Shown here: positions 9,620-21,326 of the stretch, in pieces | Layout: each line of letters begins with the position of its first letter | How positions within the stretch are numbered: the stretch's first letter is position 1 | Assembly: GCA_963556695.1 (NCBI GenBank) | Contig: CAUWAG010000020.1 | Coordinates: forward strand, 2,232,001-2,296,000 | Direction of reading: 5' to 3' | From: Anthostomella pinea | Taxonomy: Eukaryota > Ascomycota > Sordariomycetes > Xylariales > Xylariaceae | DNA length: 64,000 nucleotides | Made by a program: the position numbers and the translations under genes | Notes under the pieces: generated by a model | Seen by the model: the letters and a program-made list of their open reading frames with translations, nothing else | Told to the model about the DNA's origin: nothing | Databases searched by the model: none

Positions 9620-11430
9620 CAGGGACTAGCTGGAAGTTCCTTTGTAGCCTTGTTGGTTCCTTGCAAGCTTGTACTTGAAGCCTGCCAAGAAGAGGGTATC
9701 TTTGGTCTAAACGTCCGAGTCGTAGGCCATGATGCCGTCTTATTGCCTCTGTAAGAACTCCTACTGGAGGAATTTGTGATTCAAAGTATAGGATATGTCC
9801 AGGGTGTGTTTTCTAGACCGACAGGATAGCCCTGATCGCTGTTCGTAGTACAGCATTTATTGTTCCAAGAAGCCCCTTAATGCGACATGCTGATGTCTCA
9901 CCTGAGTTTCTGATTTTTTTGATTCCTGGGTACCAGGCCTCTAAGCCATATGTAAAAATAGGAATAACACAAGCTTTCACAGCCCTCCTGGTTAACTTTA
10001 CTGGGAGTCCTTTGACTGTGTTGCATAGTCCTTAAAGGTGATTTGCTACTTTATTAGCTTTCTTAGCCCAGTGAGAAACATGATCTTTGAAGTTTAGTTT
10101 TCTATCCAGAAGGACACCTAGCCATTGCATAGAAACCTTGGCTGTTTTGTTCATTGTCCCGTGGCAGACGGGAGGATTGTTTGAGTCCTTTTTCCGCGAG
10201 AAGTGCATGATCTCGGTTTCATCAGGGTCAAATTTAATAGCGTTATTATGTCCCTATTGGTTGAGCAAATAAAGATTTTCAGAAGCCTCTGTAGCTGTTT
10301 CTTTAAGGTTCTTTCTAATACAGAGAGTTTCTAGGTCGTCTGCATATATAAAGCGTCTTCTTTTCATGCCAAGTCGGGCACAGATTGGCTCGGTATACAG
10401 CATGTAAAGGATAAGAGAGGCTGATGAGCCTTGTGGTAGCCCACAAGTGAGAGCTTTAATATCGGTCACAATACCTTCAAACCAAACCCTTGCGGACCGC
10501 TCGAACATGAATGACTGGACCCATCTTATGAGATAGCCCGGCCAGCCCTGTTCTCTCATGCAAACCACCAGCCGTCCCATTAGGGCAGCATCAAAGGCCC
10601 CTTTCATATCTGACGTGACTACCGTTGCAACGAGGCCTTGGTCGAGAGCCTGCTCAATATCGTGTATGAGTGCAGCTACCAGGTCAGTGGCAGAGCGCTT
10701 TGGTAGAGCTCCAAAATGTTGTAGAGCTAGAATTCTAAGTTTGATAACAAACCAGGTAATTCTTTTTGTAATGAGTCATTCTAGGCCTTTGCCAAGACAT
10801 GACAATAGCGATATTGTCTGTAGGCCCTGGGATTGGAGTAGTCTTTCTTGCCTGGTTTTGGGATCATCACCACCTCAGCCGCTTTGAATGGTTTCGGGTG
10901 ATGTCCAATCTGTAGGCAGGTCTGGAAAAGGGCTCTGATATGTTCCCTAATGACTGGCCAGCAAGCTTTCAGAATCCGTACTGTGAGGGTGTCTATTCCC
11001 GGGGAGTTGCTCTTGGTCCCTATAATGCACCCTTCAGCCTCATCCAGTCTGACATGGTATTCAAGGGGGATGTGTGGCTTCGGTTGTATGATCTGAGCGG
11101 ACCAGGGGTTGATGATATCGTTATCTGAGGTACTTCGTTCAAGCGTGGCTGAATATAGTGTATTTGCCTTGCTCTCTTATGACTCGAATATTTGGTCTCC
11201 TATGATGATTAGGGGGGAACGCAATCCTGCTGATAGCTTGTGCCAGGAAACAATTCTGTACAGGTCTTTTGATTCAGTCGCTGAATCAATTAGAGTCTGC
11301 CAGTACTCTCTCTTAGCTTTTCGGACCACACAGCGAAATTCTTGTCGGGCTGAATTTCGCCCTTCTTGGCTTGTGGTCTGTTTAGAAAGGGCCCTGTATG
11401 TATGAATAGCTGCTTTGCAGTCATCATTCC
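9620..11430 (-). pseudogene. LINE ORF2: reverse transcriptase remnant
   Basis: The minus strand contains the classic reverse-transcriptase blocks in order. A fingers segment with S-P-G-I-D-T-L-T-V-R-I-L-K and V-V-M-I-P-K-P-G-K lies near 11000-10850. Then come S-D-M-K-G-A-F-D-A-A near 10610-10590, G-L-P-Q-G-S-S-A-S near 10445, and the catalytic F-I-Y-A-D-D-L with YADD codons at 10335-10346. Frames are broken repeatedly (for example around 10700-10800), so no active enzyme is made. The gene resumes on the other side of the hAT with RNase H. Function when intact: target-primed reverse transcription. Confidence 0.85.
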
Positions 11431-11431
11431 A

Positions 11432-12060
11432 TCAAGCAGTGGGCCTAGATTGACGGGGCTTCTTGCCCACTGTCCTGATACAGCCTTGAATCATATTGAT
11501 CAAGCTTTGTGTAAAGGTATCCACCTGGCCAGGGGATACACCCAGCCGGGGGAGTTCATGAATCCTGGTTTGGACATTGTCTGCCAGCTCTTGTAGTTTA
11601 TTGTCTGGTACTATCCAATGATTAGCCTTAGGAACTCGGTCCCGATCTCCCTGAATTGGAATGACTATTCGTAATGTCTCATGATCTGAGGTGCACTGAA
11701 GTGCATCATTGACTGAGGCTTCAGCCATGGGGACATCTGAGAACACCAGATCCAGTACATTTCCATCGTCATGTGTTGGGACATCTGGTTCAGAAATCAG
11801 ATCCAGTCCGTGGTCTGCCATAGTCTGTGCCAGTATGACGCCACCATGATATCCTGGATTGCTCGAGTCCCAGGATGTGTCGCCAGCATTAAAATCTCCA
11901 GCTATAACACAGCCAAAAGGTGGAGTCCATACTTCCAGAATATCATCCACATGTGGTCTTTGGATCTGAATCAACCGTGTTCCTTGAGAATATGCACCTT
12001 AAAGGTCTATCGCCTGTTTGGGCTTTAACCTCATTAGCGACAGCAGTGTCGGTAATGTTG
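11432..12060 (-). pseudogene. LINE ORF2: AP-endonuclease-like domain
   Basis: The minus-strand frame 11974-11432 encodes FGCVIAGDFNAGDTSWDS, with the G-D-F-N block of exonuclease/endonuclease/phosphatase-fold LINE nucleases. L-D-L-V-F-S-D and C-T-S-D-H-E follow, which carry the late Asp/His catalytic residues. The N-terminal part of the domain continues upstream to about 12060 in a shifted frame. In the intact element this nuclease nicks the target for priming. The frame ends at a stop shortly before the reverse-transcriptase linker. Confidence 0.8.
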
Positions 12061-12102
12061 ATTGTAAACCCTTCCGCACTGATGACCTTCCTTGGGCATT
12101 CA

Positions 12103-13060
12103 TCAACCTTGTAGTGATGCCAGACCGTGTGAATTTTGATTTTTTTGTGCCTTAAGAATGTCAGCGATCTCTTCTTGGAAGGCCAGGAGCTTAGTTTGAG
12201 TTGGCTTGTCCCTTGGGTGTAAGGTAAATCTAGAGGGGCACCGCGTCACCTCTCTAAGCTCCTGGGGATAGAGCTTAAGTCTTCTGTTCAGTGTAGACTT
12301 TATCCTATAAGGCTTTAAGTAGTTATTGTCCATGCGGACAAGACCCAGAGATCATTCTGTTTCTTTTTCAGTTAATTGGCAGCAGTAAGGGCGCCAGGCT
12401 GTGTTTTCTTTATGGTGGTGTTGACTGTCAGTGGATGCTGTCAGTGGTTAGAAGAGACAGCTTGGGCGAAAGTCATGGTGGGCTTCCCCATCACCATCCC
12501 CCCAGAAGTGGCCTTCCTTATAGTTAAATGTCGGGTTTCCAGTCACTCGCTCAGGCATTTAGAGAAAAAGGCGCTGAACTCCTTGGCATGTGAGTATAAT
12601 TTGGTTCCGGCTTTCTTAAGTGTCTTGTCAATTGCTATAACACATTCTTGAAACATTATTATCTTGGCTTTGTAAAGGTGCCTGTCTTTATTTAATATCT
12701 TTGTAACTTGGTCTTGGCACTCTGAGGAAGAGGATTTATTCCATGTATCGCATTTAATCGCTTGGTTTGTAGAGATTTTGTTCAATTGAGGTCGTTTTAT
12801 TCTAGTGGTGCTGCCGTCATTGATATTTCAGGATTTTCCTTTCAGAGGGGAAACAATGGTGAAGTCAGCCTCGGAGACCTTTGACGGGCTGCTGCTGATG
12901 TCGTCAAGCAGCGTCTGGCGGAGCCTGCTCGGAGTTGCCGGGCCGTATGTCTTTCTAGGGGCCAGGGATTTGAGCACGCCGCCGGTGGTTGTCTCTGGGA
13001 CGGCCACGGGCGTGTTTGGGGGCCCGTCGTGAAAGGGTGCCATCCGGCTTGTGAGAAAAA
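12103..13060 (-). pseudogene. LINE ORF1 (gag-like) remnant
   Basis: Three minus-strand frames succeed one another. One, with M-A-P-F-H-D-G-P and R-K-T-Y-G-P-A-T-P-S-R-L-R-Q, lies at about 13043-12828. A lysine-rich helical frame with CQDQVTKILNKDRHLYKAK lies at 12785-12543. A third, containing RFTLHPRDKPTQTKLLAFQE, lies at 12333-12103. The last resembles the part of fungal LINE gag proteins that precedes zinc knuckles, but no intact CCHC knuckle is visible. It lies at the 5' end of the element as ORF1 should. Confidence 0.6.
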
Positions 13061-13186
13061 TTCTCTTGTGCCTTGGCAAAGATGACTGTCAGTTATTAAA
13101 AGAAGTGCCTGCTTTAGCGCAGATATCGAGGTTGCACCTTAACAGCGGGGCGCCAAGAAAAATAGTTGTTTTTGGCAAGTGTGTGT

Positions 13187-13202
13187 AGTCTATACACAGA
13201 TG
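13187..13202. repeat. Right target-site duplication of the LINE
   Basis: AGTCTATACACAGATG, identical to 5256-5271, immediately 5' of the LINE in its own orientation. Confidence 0.85.
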
Positions 13203-14439
13203 TGCCAGTGCTCCGCCAGGTCAAGTTGCTTTCTTCAATCTTCAATTTTCACTGGCCATGACTGAACGTCTGTCTGCTTGCTCAAGTCCCAAACACCCAC
13301 ATGCATCAGTTGAATTGAAGCATGACTTAAGTCTGCAGGTGGCAGTTCAAAGAACACAGACTGCATTAGACGCGAACGAGACAGGACCGTGCCGTGCTCT
13401 ACCTTTTACAAACTTGATATACGACGATTTGTGCCACTGTCTTCTTTGAAAGGAAAGTCGCTGATCAGCAAGGTGCGTTCTAATCCCCTTGTACAGACGA
13501 AGCTGAATACAGCCATCTAAGTACCCGGTTCCATTAGACTGCCAATATGCCTGTGGCTCATCGAATCTTCACTGTTCTATGACTCGGATCATGACCCCTG
13601 CCGCAGAAGACGTACCCGGGAGCCGCCCCTGAAAGCTTGGCATCGATGCTGTGGGACCCTCTATGCCAGTCATTGTGCAGTGAACAGCTAGGTTCACAGT
13701 CAACACCAAAGTGCCTAGCTGGCAAAGGGGGAAGCTGATGGCCAAAGCACGATTGCTGTATTTGATACAGACGCCGGAACAAATATCTCATGCCCATTCA
13801 GCCCTGAAAACCGTGGGCGCATAGACAGCATCGTGAAAACAAGATTGCCTTGATAACAACTGCTGCTAGTTGACTGTTACGTTGTTGCCATTGTCTATAG
13901 TTCGGCTTGTCGGGTATGACTTCTACATCGAACTGGACAGATAGTGAATCTTTCGGCATAAAGAAAAACGGCCTAGGGGGACAATATCTCTCACACCCAG
14001 AAAAACAGAAGAGACAGGAATAATGTGTGATAGACTATTTCTGGTAGCTGACGAGGTTACTAACCTCCCTTTGAGAGATACAACCTCCGCACCTCGGCAT
14101 GTTGGTCGCCAAGCACTAGATCTAATGGAAAGAAGCTTATAGCGATGCGAGCCGAAATTACTATCCCTTTGTGATTTGCTACAGGAATGTGGCACGGTGT
14201 CTTACTCGCTGGGCGATGCAAGGTACTATGTGATGTAGAAATAGTCCGATGATGCACTTTTCGCACAGGAATGGAGAATCTAGCCTGCTCTGAAAAGCAT
14301 GCTGGTCAATGCAATCGCCCCGAGGTGCAGCGCGCTTGGGTATTCTTTCAAGCAGGGGGCATCTCTCGGTTCTTTGCCTAATGGCCGCGAAGTCTCCGTA
14401 ACCATCTCCAAGATCATCAAGGAGGGCCCAAGTACCCAT
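13203..14439. other. No supported gene
   Basis: Only short frames are open on either strand, and none shows a recognisable motif or credible splice partners. This may be the 3' flank of the BTB gene at 14.4 kb. Confidence 0.35.
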
Positions 14440-15503
14440 TTACTTCACTTTTGCCGCGCACGTTAGACAATAAGCACCCAGCTTGAATGTTGATGTTCCA
14501 TCGACCTTTACGAGACGCACCTTTTCGAAGCAGCCACCAAAAATGTTGCTGAAGGGGTTGAATCCACAATGCTTACAGTCCTGTGGAAGTTCGAGTTCTG
14601 AGAAGTCGATGCCCATCCCACCGCGGTTGGACAACAATACATCGACAGCAAATTGAGGTACATCTCCCAATCTCCTTATTCCATTGGTCTGGCTGCTCAA
14701 CATATACAACTCCACTTTCGCGAAGGAAGAGACAAGGAGATCACAGATCGGCTTTACAAGAAGTAGCGACTCGCGTCTGTAGACCATCATGACTGCCTCA
14801 AAATACTCGCGCGAGAAAGACTCGGCGAGCTCTGCTTTGTCGGTCAGGCTCAGCGGTTTGAGGAATTCCCACTTATCGTATTCTGTTCGACTCTCCAGCA
14901 TCTGTAACAACCTGGCCGCGCTACCCAAGGCATACTTGATGTGGTTGAGACAATCTCTGACAAGATCCGGGAGCAGGAAGTAGTCGCCAAGCTCGAAAAG
15001 TCAAAGTTCGATGGCTTGCACGAGGCACAATGTTCCTTGCAGAGTGGCTTGAATAGGAAACACTGTGGTGTTTCAGTTTGTAAGTCACCTGGGGTGCTCG
15101 CAGGAACTCTGTCTACATACCACCGGAGTATAGGTACTTGATCAACGCGTCGATTTGAGTAGACTCGAAGTTCTCGATCACAACTACACCAATCGCGGCT
15201 TCCTACCTGAAAGTTAACCAGACAAAGTCCTTTAAGTTAAGAGAAAACATTCACAGACCTTGAACCTGCCATTTAAGGCCTTGTCGAACCACGCGCAGCG
15301 GGAAGACAAGATGAACCGGTGAGCCTTCCAAGTCATCGTGCCGCATTTGACGTCGACATCCGAATATCGACCACTTTGGAGAAGCCTAAGAGAACATTAG
15401 CCGGCTACATGTTTTGGCTCACCTTTTCGGAGGCTCACTTCTCGTCATGAGTAAGGCCCTGAATAACTCGGAATGTCGGTGATTTGTTGGTGGTGGTCGC
15501 CAT
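14440..15503 (-). pseudogene. BTB/POZ-domain protein gene with coding lesions
   Basis: The ATG is at 15501-15503. Exon 1 (15503-15439) joins exon 2 (15385-15259) across a GTGAGC...TTAG intron. Together they encode the BTB core R-Y-S-D-V-D-V-K-C-G-T-M-T-W-K-A-H-R-F-I followed by L-S-S-R-C-A-W-F. Exon 3 (from 15208 or 15204 to 15121) encodes VIENFESTQIDALIKYLYSG, and exon 4 (from about 15068) encodes F-E-L-G-D-Y-F-L-L-P and a helical C-terminus with a late Cys-x2-Cys pair (C-K-H-C; C-L-T-C). Two problems are visible. In exon 3 an extra TG near 15180 breaks the best BTB frame, although an alternative CAG acceptor keeps a frame open with poorer similarity. A TGA at 15001-15003 lies in frame in exon 4. 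BTB proteins of this fungal type mediate protein-protein contacts; specific partners are unknown. A rescued intact transcript using other splice sites remains possible. Confidence 0.65.
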
Positions 15504-15817
15504 GTCGCATGTCTCTCCTAGGGGTTTTTCGTAGTCGACAAATTGGGGAAGATTCTGGCTGAAACTTGCTCAATGGATTTCGGTTGAGTCCTTGAGTATC
15601 TTAAAACAAACCCGCCAAAGACGGTGGGGATATATGAATACTTATACGGCCCGGGATCGTGTCGAATGGAAACCTCGAACTTCGATGGCACACCAAAGCC
15701 GCCTTGAACAAGCATGGCCTATCGAGTCTCGAGAGCAGAAAAGTAAGAGTTGGACCTTTCATCCGCAACCGAGACGTGCCTGTTCCGTTTCAAACCGGGC
15801 CGCAGACTAGCAGTGCT
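15504..15817. other. No supported gene
   Basis: Upstream region of the BTB gene; nothing recognisable. Confidence 0.3.
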
Positions 15818-15925
15818 TTCTGTTGAGTGGCGCGCAAGCCACCGTGGCGTTCAGGGAGGTGGCGGTGCACTGAACAAGGCCAATGGGACATTTTGGAGCC
15901 ACCTAGCCCACAACAGATCCTTCCA
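15818..15925 (-). repeat. Dispersed repeat, copy A
   Basis: CTGTTGAGTGGCGCGCAAGC and the ~100 bp that follow match 36704-36805 with only scattered mismatches and small indels; further similarity beyond about 15925 is weak. Read on the minus strand, both copies end in GGCGCGCCA(C/T)TCAACAG, resembling a 3' splice site. No gene is evident around copy A. Confidence 0.8.
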
Positions 15926-16122
15926 GACCACACAAACATCGCATGCAATCATTGAAGACACACTGAATACACGAATATCAGCCATATGAACCACCATACA
16001 CGCTGTGTGAGACTTACCCTAGCCTTTCTCCATGGGTCTGAGGACCATTGCCTTACCACAAAAGAATGACTTACGATACTTCGGGATGCTTCGGATTCGG
16101 CCTTGCCACGTATACACACCGA

Positions 16123-16510
16123 TCACACGAATAAGGCCGAAGAAACCTGGTGTCTCGAGTCGAAGAGTATTGAAAACTCATGTACATTTTCTGGTTCTAT
16201 GATACAGAATTCTGCTGCAGTCCCGTTGCCTGCGGCCCCGTTGCTTGTGTTACCCTTGAGGGCATTCTCGTTGCCCGCGTTCTCCAAGCCAGCGTCCTCG
16301 TCGCGCTCGATCTTGATGACGACGTCCGGTGAGGTGGCAGAACCGGCCACAGTGACAGCGCCTTTCCGATACCGGTGAAGAACTTTCTAAGCTCACCAAG
16401 GCTTGAGAAAGCAAACGTGTTCGCTCCCGTAGAATGCATGAGAACCAATGAACAGCCACCCTTTCCATACCAGAAGAGGGCTGAGTACATGGTTAGGCTG
16501 AGGTACACAT
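16123..16510 (-). CDS. Unassigned ORF, Asn/Gly/Ala-rich
   Basis: The minus-strand frame includes VTVAGSATSPDVVIKIERDE followed by an Asn/Gly/Ala-rich repeat-like stretch. A second frame just upstream contains S-T-G-A-N-T-F-A-F-S-S-L-G-E-L-R-K. The two are out of phase near 16370, so this is an exon pair with an unseen splice, a frameshifted relic or chance. No ATG opens the downstream frame. No family was recognised. Confidence 0.2.
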
Positions 16511-17890
16511 GGGACCAAACACGGCTTCGTGCCGATGTGGAATCGATGGAGATAGAGGTTTCCTGGCTGGCCTGCTGCTGGAAGCCAACAGGTGGGTTGA
16601 CTGGGTCAAGACGGGTAATGCAGTGTATCCCTTTCGTTGATGTGATGGCTGCTCCGGCGCAGGAGGCGCGACCCGGTACACACGACGTCGGACTGGACTG
16701 TGTGAGTTGCAGCTTGCAGGGCGCAGGTGCGACAGTGTGTGCGATGCCCCAGTGTGCTCAGACCGCGGAATTATCATTGGTGGTGCGGGTGGTGACAGCT
16801 GGGCGAAGAGCAGCCAGTAACTAAATTGACGGTTGGACAGACAGTACCACGTCCAGGCGGCTGGCAGGAGCCGCTGTGTACTTCCTTACATTACTGGTCG
16901 CCATCAAGGTATCGTACCTGCCTCTGATTGAGGGGCAAGGGAAGAGGAGCACCAACACAGTAAACTTCGCATGTAAGTAATCCATCCTGATTGCCTTAGG
17001 TGTACTTGGTGCCGCCGGTCGCGTTCGCTCTAGCGACAATTTCCCTTCCAGCCCTTCATGTTGAGCTCGGGGTTGTCGGCCTGCATTACGACTAGGAGAA
17101 GGCGAATGGTCTCGGCCTCCGACCAGGCCTTGGTTTTTCGATCTTCGGGTGTGGGGTAGGTAGATGAAGGGGCGGCAGGCAGCTTATGTCGGATGCAAGT
17201 CGTGGTGGACGATGACGGAAGACAGTAGCGGGAGTGAGGAAAGGGGGGCAGGAAATGAAGGGAAGAGGGGGAGATAATGAATGAAGGGGGGAGGGAAATG
17301 AATTAATGAAGGGAAGAAAGGAAAGGGGCAAATGAAGGGAAGAGAGAGATGAAGCATATGATCCGTACGCCTGCCACCCCTAAGTGTCCAGACCATCCTG
17401 CTAGTCACCCTTCTCCTGAGAACAGTCCAGTCCCCGAGCATCTAGTGTCGCCACCCCGCCGTTCTTGCCAAATCGACTCGCTCGAATCGTACCATGAAGT
17501 GCTGGATGAGTTGACCGGTTGCGTTCATGGACCTCTCAGACCACATGTCGGTGATGTGGAAGTAGTCGAGCACGTTGTAATAGTGCTTAACTCTGACTCG
17601 AAGTAGGGGGTTTCCGGCTCCTTTGCGCTCACGATTTCGGCTTCAGTGGTGCTAGGCGCCAAGCCCTGCGCCACCACTGCGAACGGTCCGGCACAACCCC
17701 TTCTTATCATGTATTATCCGATCGTTGCGGCATCAACCAGCTACCATCCCGCTCCATCCGTCTGCTTGTACAGACCCGTCATGACCAGGCGCATTCCTCT
17801 CTATGACCGATCGACCATAGCAATGCACGTGAGCCGAACCAAGCGAAACAACGAAGAAAACGAACACCGCTTGTGCCTCTGCTTCCAGGC
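16511..17890. other. No supported gene; polypurine tract
   Basis: The plus strand at about 17210-17350 is an almost pure GA-rich tract (GGGAAG/GAAAGG motifs). The rest contains short frames only. Confidence 0.35.
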
Positions 17891-19010
17891 CGGAAGCAAT
17901 GCCTTAGTCGTGCTGCTGCTGCTGCTGGGCGATGATGCGATGCCGCTGCCGCTGCTACTGGGCCGCCAGGTGGGCAGCCCTCATCTGCAGAGTAGAATTG
18001 TGCTGGGGGACCGGAAGGTTCTGGCCGTGAAGGAACGCAAAGGTCGCGTGCGCCTCCGCACCCTGCTTGGTGACGGCGGCCTTCTTGGCTTTGGCTCCCT
18101 TCTTAGCCTCCGTGGCCTTCTTGGGCTCGTCGTCCTTCTTGGCCTTCTATGGCTGGTACTTACTTGTTGACTGGATGATATCAGCAAGCTCGAAAATCGC
18201 TATGCTGAGCTCCATGGGCAGACGCTTCCCAAAGTCAACCCTGATCGATCGCTTCACCTTGGTCATCAGCTGGTGTCGTTTCGGTAGAGGAATAAGTACT
18301 GGGCTTACCTGGGAGATTATGTGGATGCCTTGCTGGTATGTGGACACAGCGAGCCTCGCCTTGATCAGCAGGCGCAAAACCTTTGCCAAGCGGAGGTAGC
18401 CCTCAGCTTCACGGGGCGCGAGTATGCTCAGGTCCTGGTCATGGTTGAAGCCTCGTCTAGCTTGTCCTGCTTCTCACAAACAGCAGTCAACTGGTCAAGG
18501 GCATTGGTGTGGAAGGGGTCGTAGCAGTGTCGGATGGATCTCGCCGAGGAGATGCCAGTTTGACGGGTCATGGTCTTATCTTGCATCACCATACCTGTAA
18601 GTCGGATGTTTGCCTCCGGGTTTGGGCCCAGGGCCTTCTCGACAAGGTAGGAAGCGGTTGGTTCGCGATCGTGAATGTTATGAGCTCTCATTTCTGTCCG
18701 GAGTAACATACACTTCTGCTTTGGACTATCATCTAGATTGCCCTCCTCGATTGCGTCGAGGATCTTCTTGCAGAGACGCACGCTCTGGGGTGGCGGTATT
18801 CGATCGACAACGTTCGTGGTCTGCAGGCGGCGCTTGGGCTCAGGGGTGCGTGTCGCGCCTACGAGGTTCAACTGCCCTCAGTAAGACCGGCTGCCACTGA
18901 AGCATTAGCTTTGATGATGCCCTCATTCCCAGGCCGAGGCGGTGCAGTTGCTCAGTGATGAGTTGCCATTGCGCACCTGTGGGCTTCATCACTGCGAAGG
19001 TCGCCATGAG
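17891..19010 (-). CDS. Possible multi-exon gene, unassigned
   Basis: Co-oriented minus-strand segments look like exons of one gene. The start MATFAVMKPTGAQWQLITEQ is near 19007. After a GGGCAG acceptor near 18872 comes a long frame with VRLCKKILDAIEEGNLDDSP (stop TAA/TAG side at 18428). VLRLLIKARLAVSTYQQG precedes a GTAAGC donor near 18310. A Lys/Ala-rich stretch leads into TFAFLHGQNLPVPQHNSTLQ and a Gln-rich end encoded by CAG repeats (about 17913-17930), interrupted by a TAG. I could not join all parts without a stop, so it is either a gene with introns I mis-place or a decayed one. No domain was recognised. Confidence 0.3.
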
Positions 19011-19145
19011 GATGTCGTGGTGCGTCAACCCCCACCCCCGAGGAGGTGTATTTTCCTCTCCGGCATGATGGTGCAGGGCTGGCGAGAGATGGCAACTATG
19101 TGATGGTAAGAGGTGCAGTAGGCAAATATCAAGGACGAATATCAA

Positions 19146-21138
19146 CCCCAGTGATGGTGACTTGGGTCGTCGCGCTGTGCTGTGGCCTGGTAGACCACCA
19201 TGGGGTCGAAGTCTGCTCCTGAAAGGGAGTATCGTCGGTTATTGTCGCAAAGGGCACCAGCCCAATCAGGGCGAAACGGAGTCTAGGGAAACAATATCAG
19301 CCAATGTATCCCGATCGTGTAACCTTGGACCTGCTGGCAAGTCGCTTCCTAAGATATGGAGTGGAAGCTGATGACATACCTGAAGGCCGAGCAAGCTTGC
19401 AGTCCTCCCTCACAGACAGTAGGGGTGGGGCCTCAGTTCTTCTTACTCGGACATTTGTAAGGGAGCTAGGAAGTAGCCATACCATGGCCCTCACGAGGAG
19501 ACAGATGTTGGGTTTGTAGTTAATTTGGAGAGCTGAGTCCAACGGGATGCCGAGAGCCTCCTGCTGGGCGATATAACATAGACCCGTGCGCGGGTCCAGA
19601 CAACCCTCGTCTGCTTCACCACTGGAACGAATTTGAGCCCATTCCACCTGAGAGGGCTCCCAACCCCGAGGACCCACGTATTGCAGGGACAAAGCAATTT
19701 TACTGGCGAAGTCGAATTACAAGATGTGTGAGACACATACACACAGGAGCCCCGAGGCTGTCACCTCCCACCATATGTTTCTCCTCGCATGCGGCATCGC
19801 AGCCTGGTGGTGGTCTAGGACCTACCAGTCACACATGTTCACGCAAGAGACAGCTTTGTAGTATTGGCCCATTGTGGACAGCATGTTCTGGCCTTCAAAA
19901 CCGGCGGAGGTGCTCAATTCTGTTCACATTGGCATGCCCCATTCACATTTTCCTCCCTCTGCAACATCGTCAGACGAGAGAATGACCAACAGCAACGAGC
20001 CTTGAGATCATCTGCCAGAAAGCTCTCCATTCCTGATAGTTTTCCGGACCTTCTCTAGCAGCATACGTTGCCCAGCCCGACTGACAGACCGGTCAAAGCC
20101 GGCACATGATGTCGGCTAGTTACCGTCATCACTATCTCTTTTATAGTTCTGGAAGCTCTCCGTTTCCTTTCAGGTACCCTTTCACAAGCAGAAGAGATCA
20201 CCTGGTAGTCCAGAAGCCAGCTGTCTCAGCTCTACATGTTCTTAGACATCCGTCCCATCGTAGCACGACGATTCAGACGGCATAGGCTACGGATGAGGAC
20301 GAAAGCAAGTTGCTGGTAGTCAGATCATTAACCCCGTTCTCTGCCAAAATCATGGGCAACTTGTCGTCTGGTCGTCCCACCGTCTGGTCGTCCGGTCGTC
20401 TCACCTGGGCTCGACAGTACGCACTGCCAAGGTGAGGATCACCAATACCACTCCTCAAGTGGCAGCCAGTGCGCACTTGACTTAGAGGGCCCTCACCGGC
20501 AGCATCTTACTCCATGCCAGCCCCTCACATCAGCCTCTCTGGCTCATCAAGGATCTCAGAGTCCTCAGGTTCCTACCAAGCTACATGCTCGGTGGGTTCA
20601 CTCTCGTAGCAGAGATTACGCAGCTGCCACATGACCATGCCGAGGTGGCCTGCACGATGATGTCGCTCAATACAGCTGCCACCAGGAGTGACGACAGCTC
20701 ACTTCTTCTCGGCATCGAGCAAGTCACCAAAGCTAAGCAACGTGTCCAGGCATATCTTGGCCATTTGACCTGTTGACCGCAGCGCTAGCTGCATATCAAC
20801 GACTCCAAAGCCTCTGAATCCGTCCCAACTGGGAATAGGGGCATGAAAGCAAACATTCCCCTATGCGCGCCAAGCTTTCATATCATGTCCCTGGGGCTAT
20901 CTTCCTGCTCTGCTGGTGCTGCAAAGTTGGTGTTGTGTAAGTACACATTGGTAAGCTACCATACAAGATTAGCCTATCTGCCCCTGAGTATACTTCAACA
21001 CCCCCCTATCCACCCGGGTCCCCAGAACTGAGGCTATCACCAGAATTCAAGTGCTTCAAACCAGAACAACGTGTTCAATTCTCAGAAGGGAACCTCCTGG
21101 GTGGCCTGAAGGGTTCTCTGAAGCCAGAATATTTTCAT
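19146..21138. other. No supported gene
   Basis: Short frames only. A small CGTCTGGTCGTC-type tandem lies at about 20365-20402. The right end is the promoter side of the gene at 21.3 kb. Confidence 0.35.
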
Positions 21139-21146
21139 TATAAATA
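21139..21146 (+). promoter_or_regulatory. TATA-like box
   Basis: TATAAATA lies about 180 bp upstream of the ATG at 21327, in a CT-rich leader typical of filamentous fungal promoters. Confidence 0.4.
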
Positions 21147-21326
21147 TCTGCTTCCTCGCTGTGATTTCTCAGACCTTCTTTCTTTTTTCTCAGCCATCCC
21201 ACGTACGCACACCTTCCACCCGTTCTGTTCCCAAGCACCACGCACAACTTTCGTCTCTTCTCCTCCTTTGCGTACGTACCATCCCGAACCACCAGCAACG
21301 CCACCAACACGACCGACAAGACCAAG

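Larger units (their letters stand above)
5272..13186 (-). mobile_element. Tad-like LINE retrotransposon, degenerate, carrying a nested hAT
   Basis: A non-LTR element read on the minus strand and flanked by an exact 16-bp target-site duplication. From 5' (right) to 3' (left) it shows a gag-like ORF1 region (about 13060-12100), an apurinic endonuclease-like domain (about 12060-11432), a reverse transcriptase (about 11400-9620), then after the hAT insertion an RNase H domain (about 6260-5760), a C-terminal tail region and a short CAAT tail. Removing the hAT and its duplicated 8 bp leaves about 4.67 kb. Reading frames are broken by several stops and frameshifts, so it is dead. Family placement (Tad clade) rests on the domain order EN-RT-RNase H in an ascomycete; sub-family is not determined. 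The 5' end may be truncated. Confidence 0.85.

Noticed and set aside
17981..18187. Arg/Pro-rich minus-strand ORF that looks like a basic DNA-binding peptide
   Set aside because: It is an alternate frame of a Lys/Ala-rich segment of the candidate gene at 17.9-19.0 kb.
20365..20402. CGTCTGGTCGTC repeats as a possible CRISPR-like array
   Set aside because: Too short, no spacers, and the genome is eukaryotic; this is a small simple tandem.
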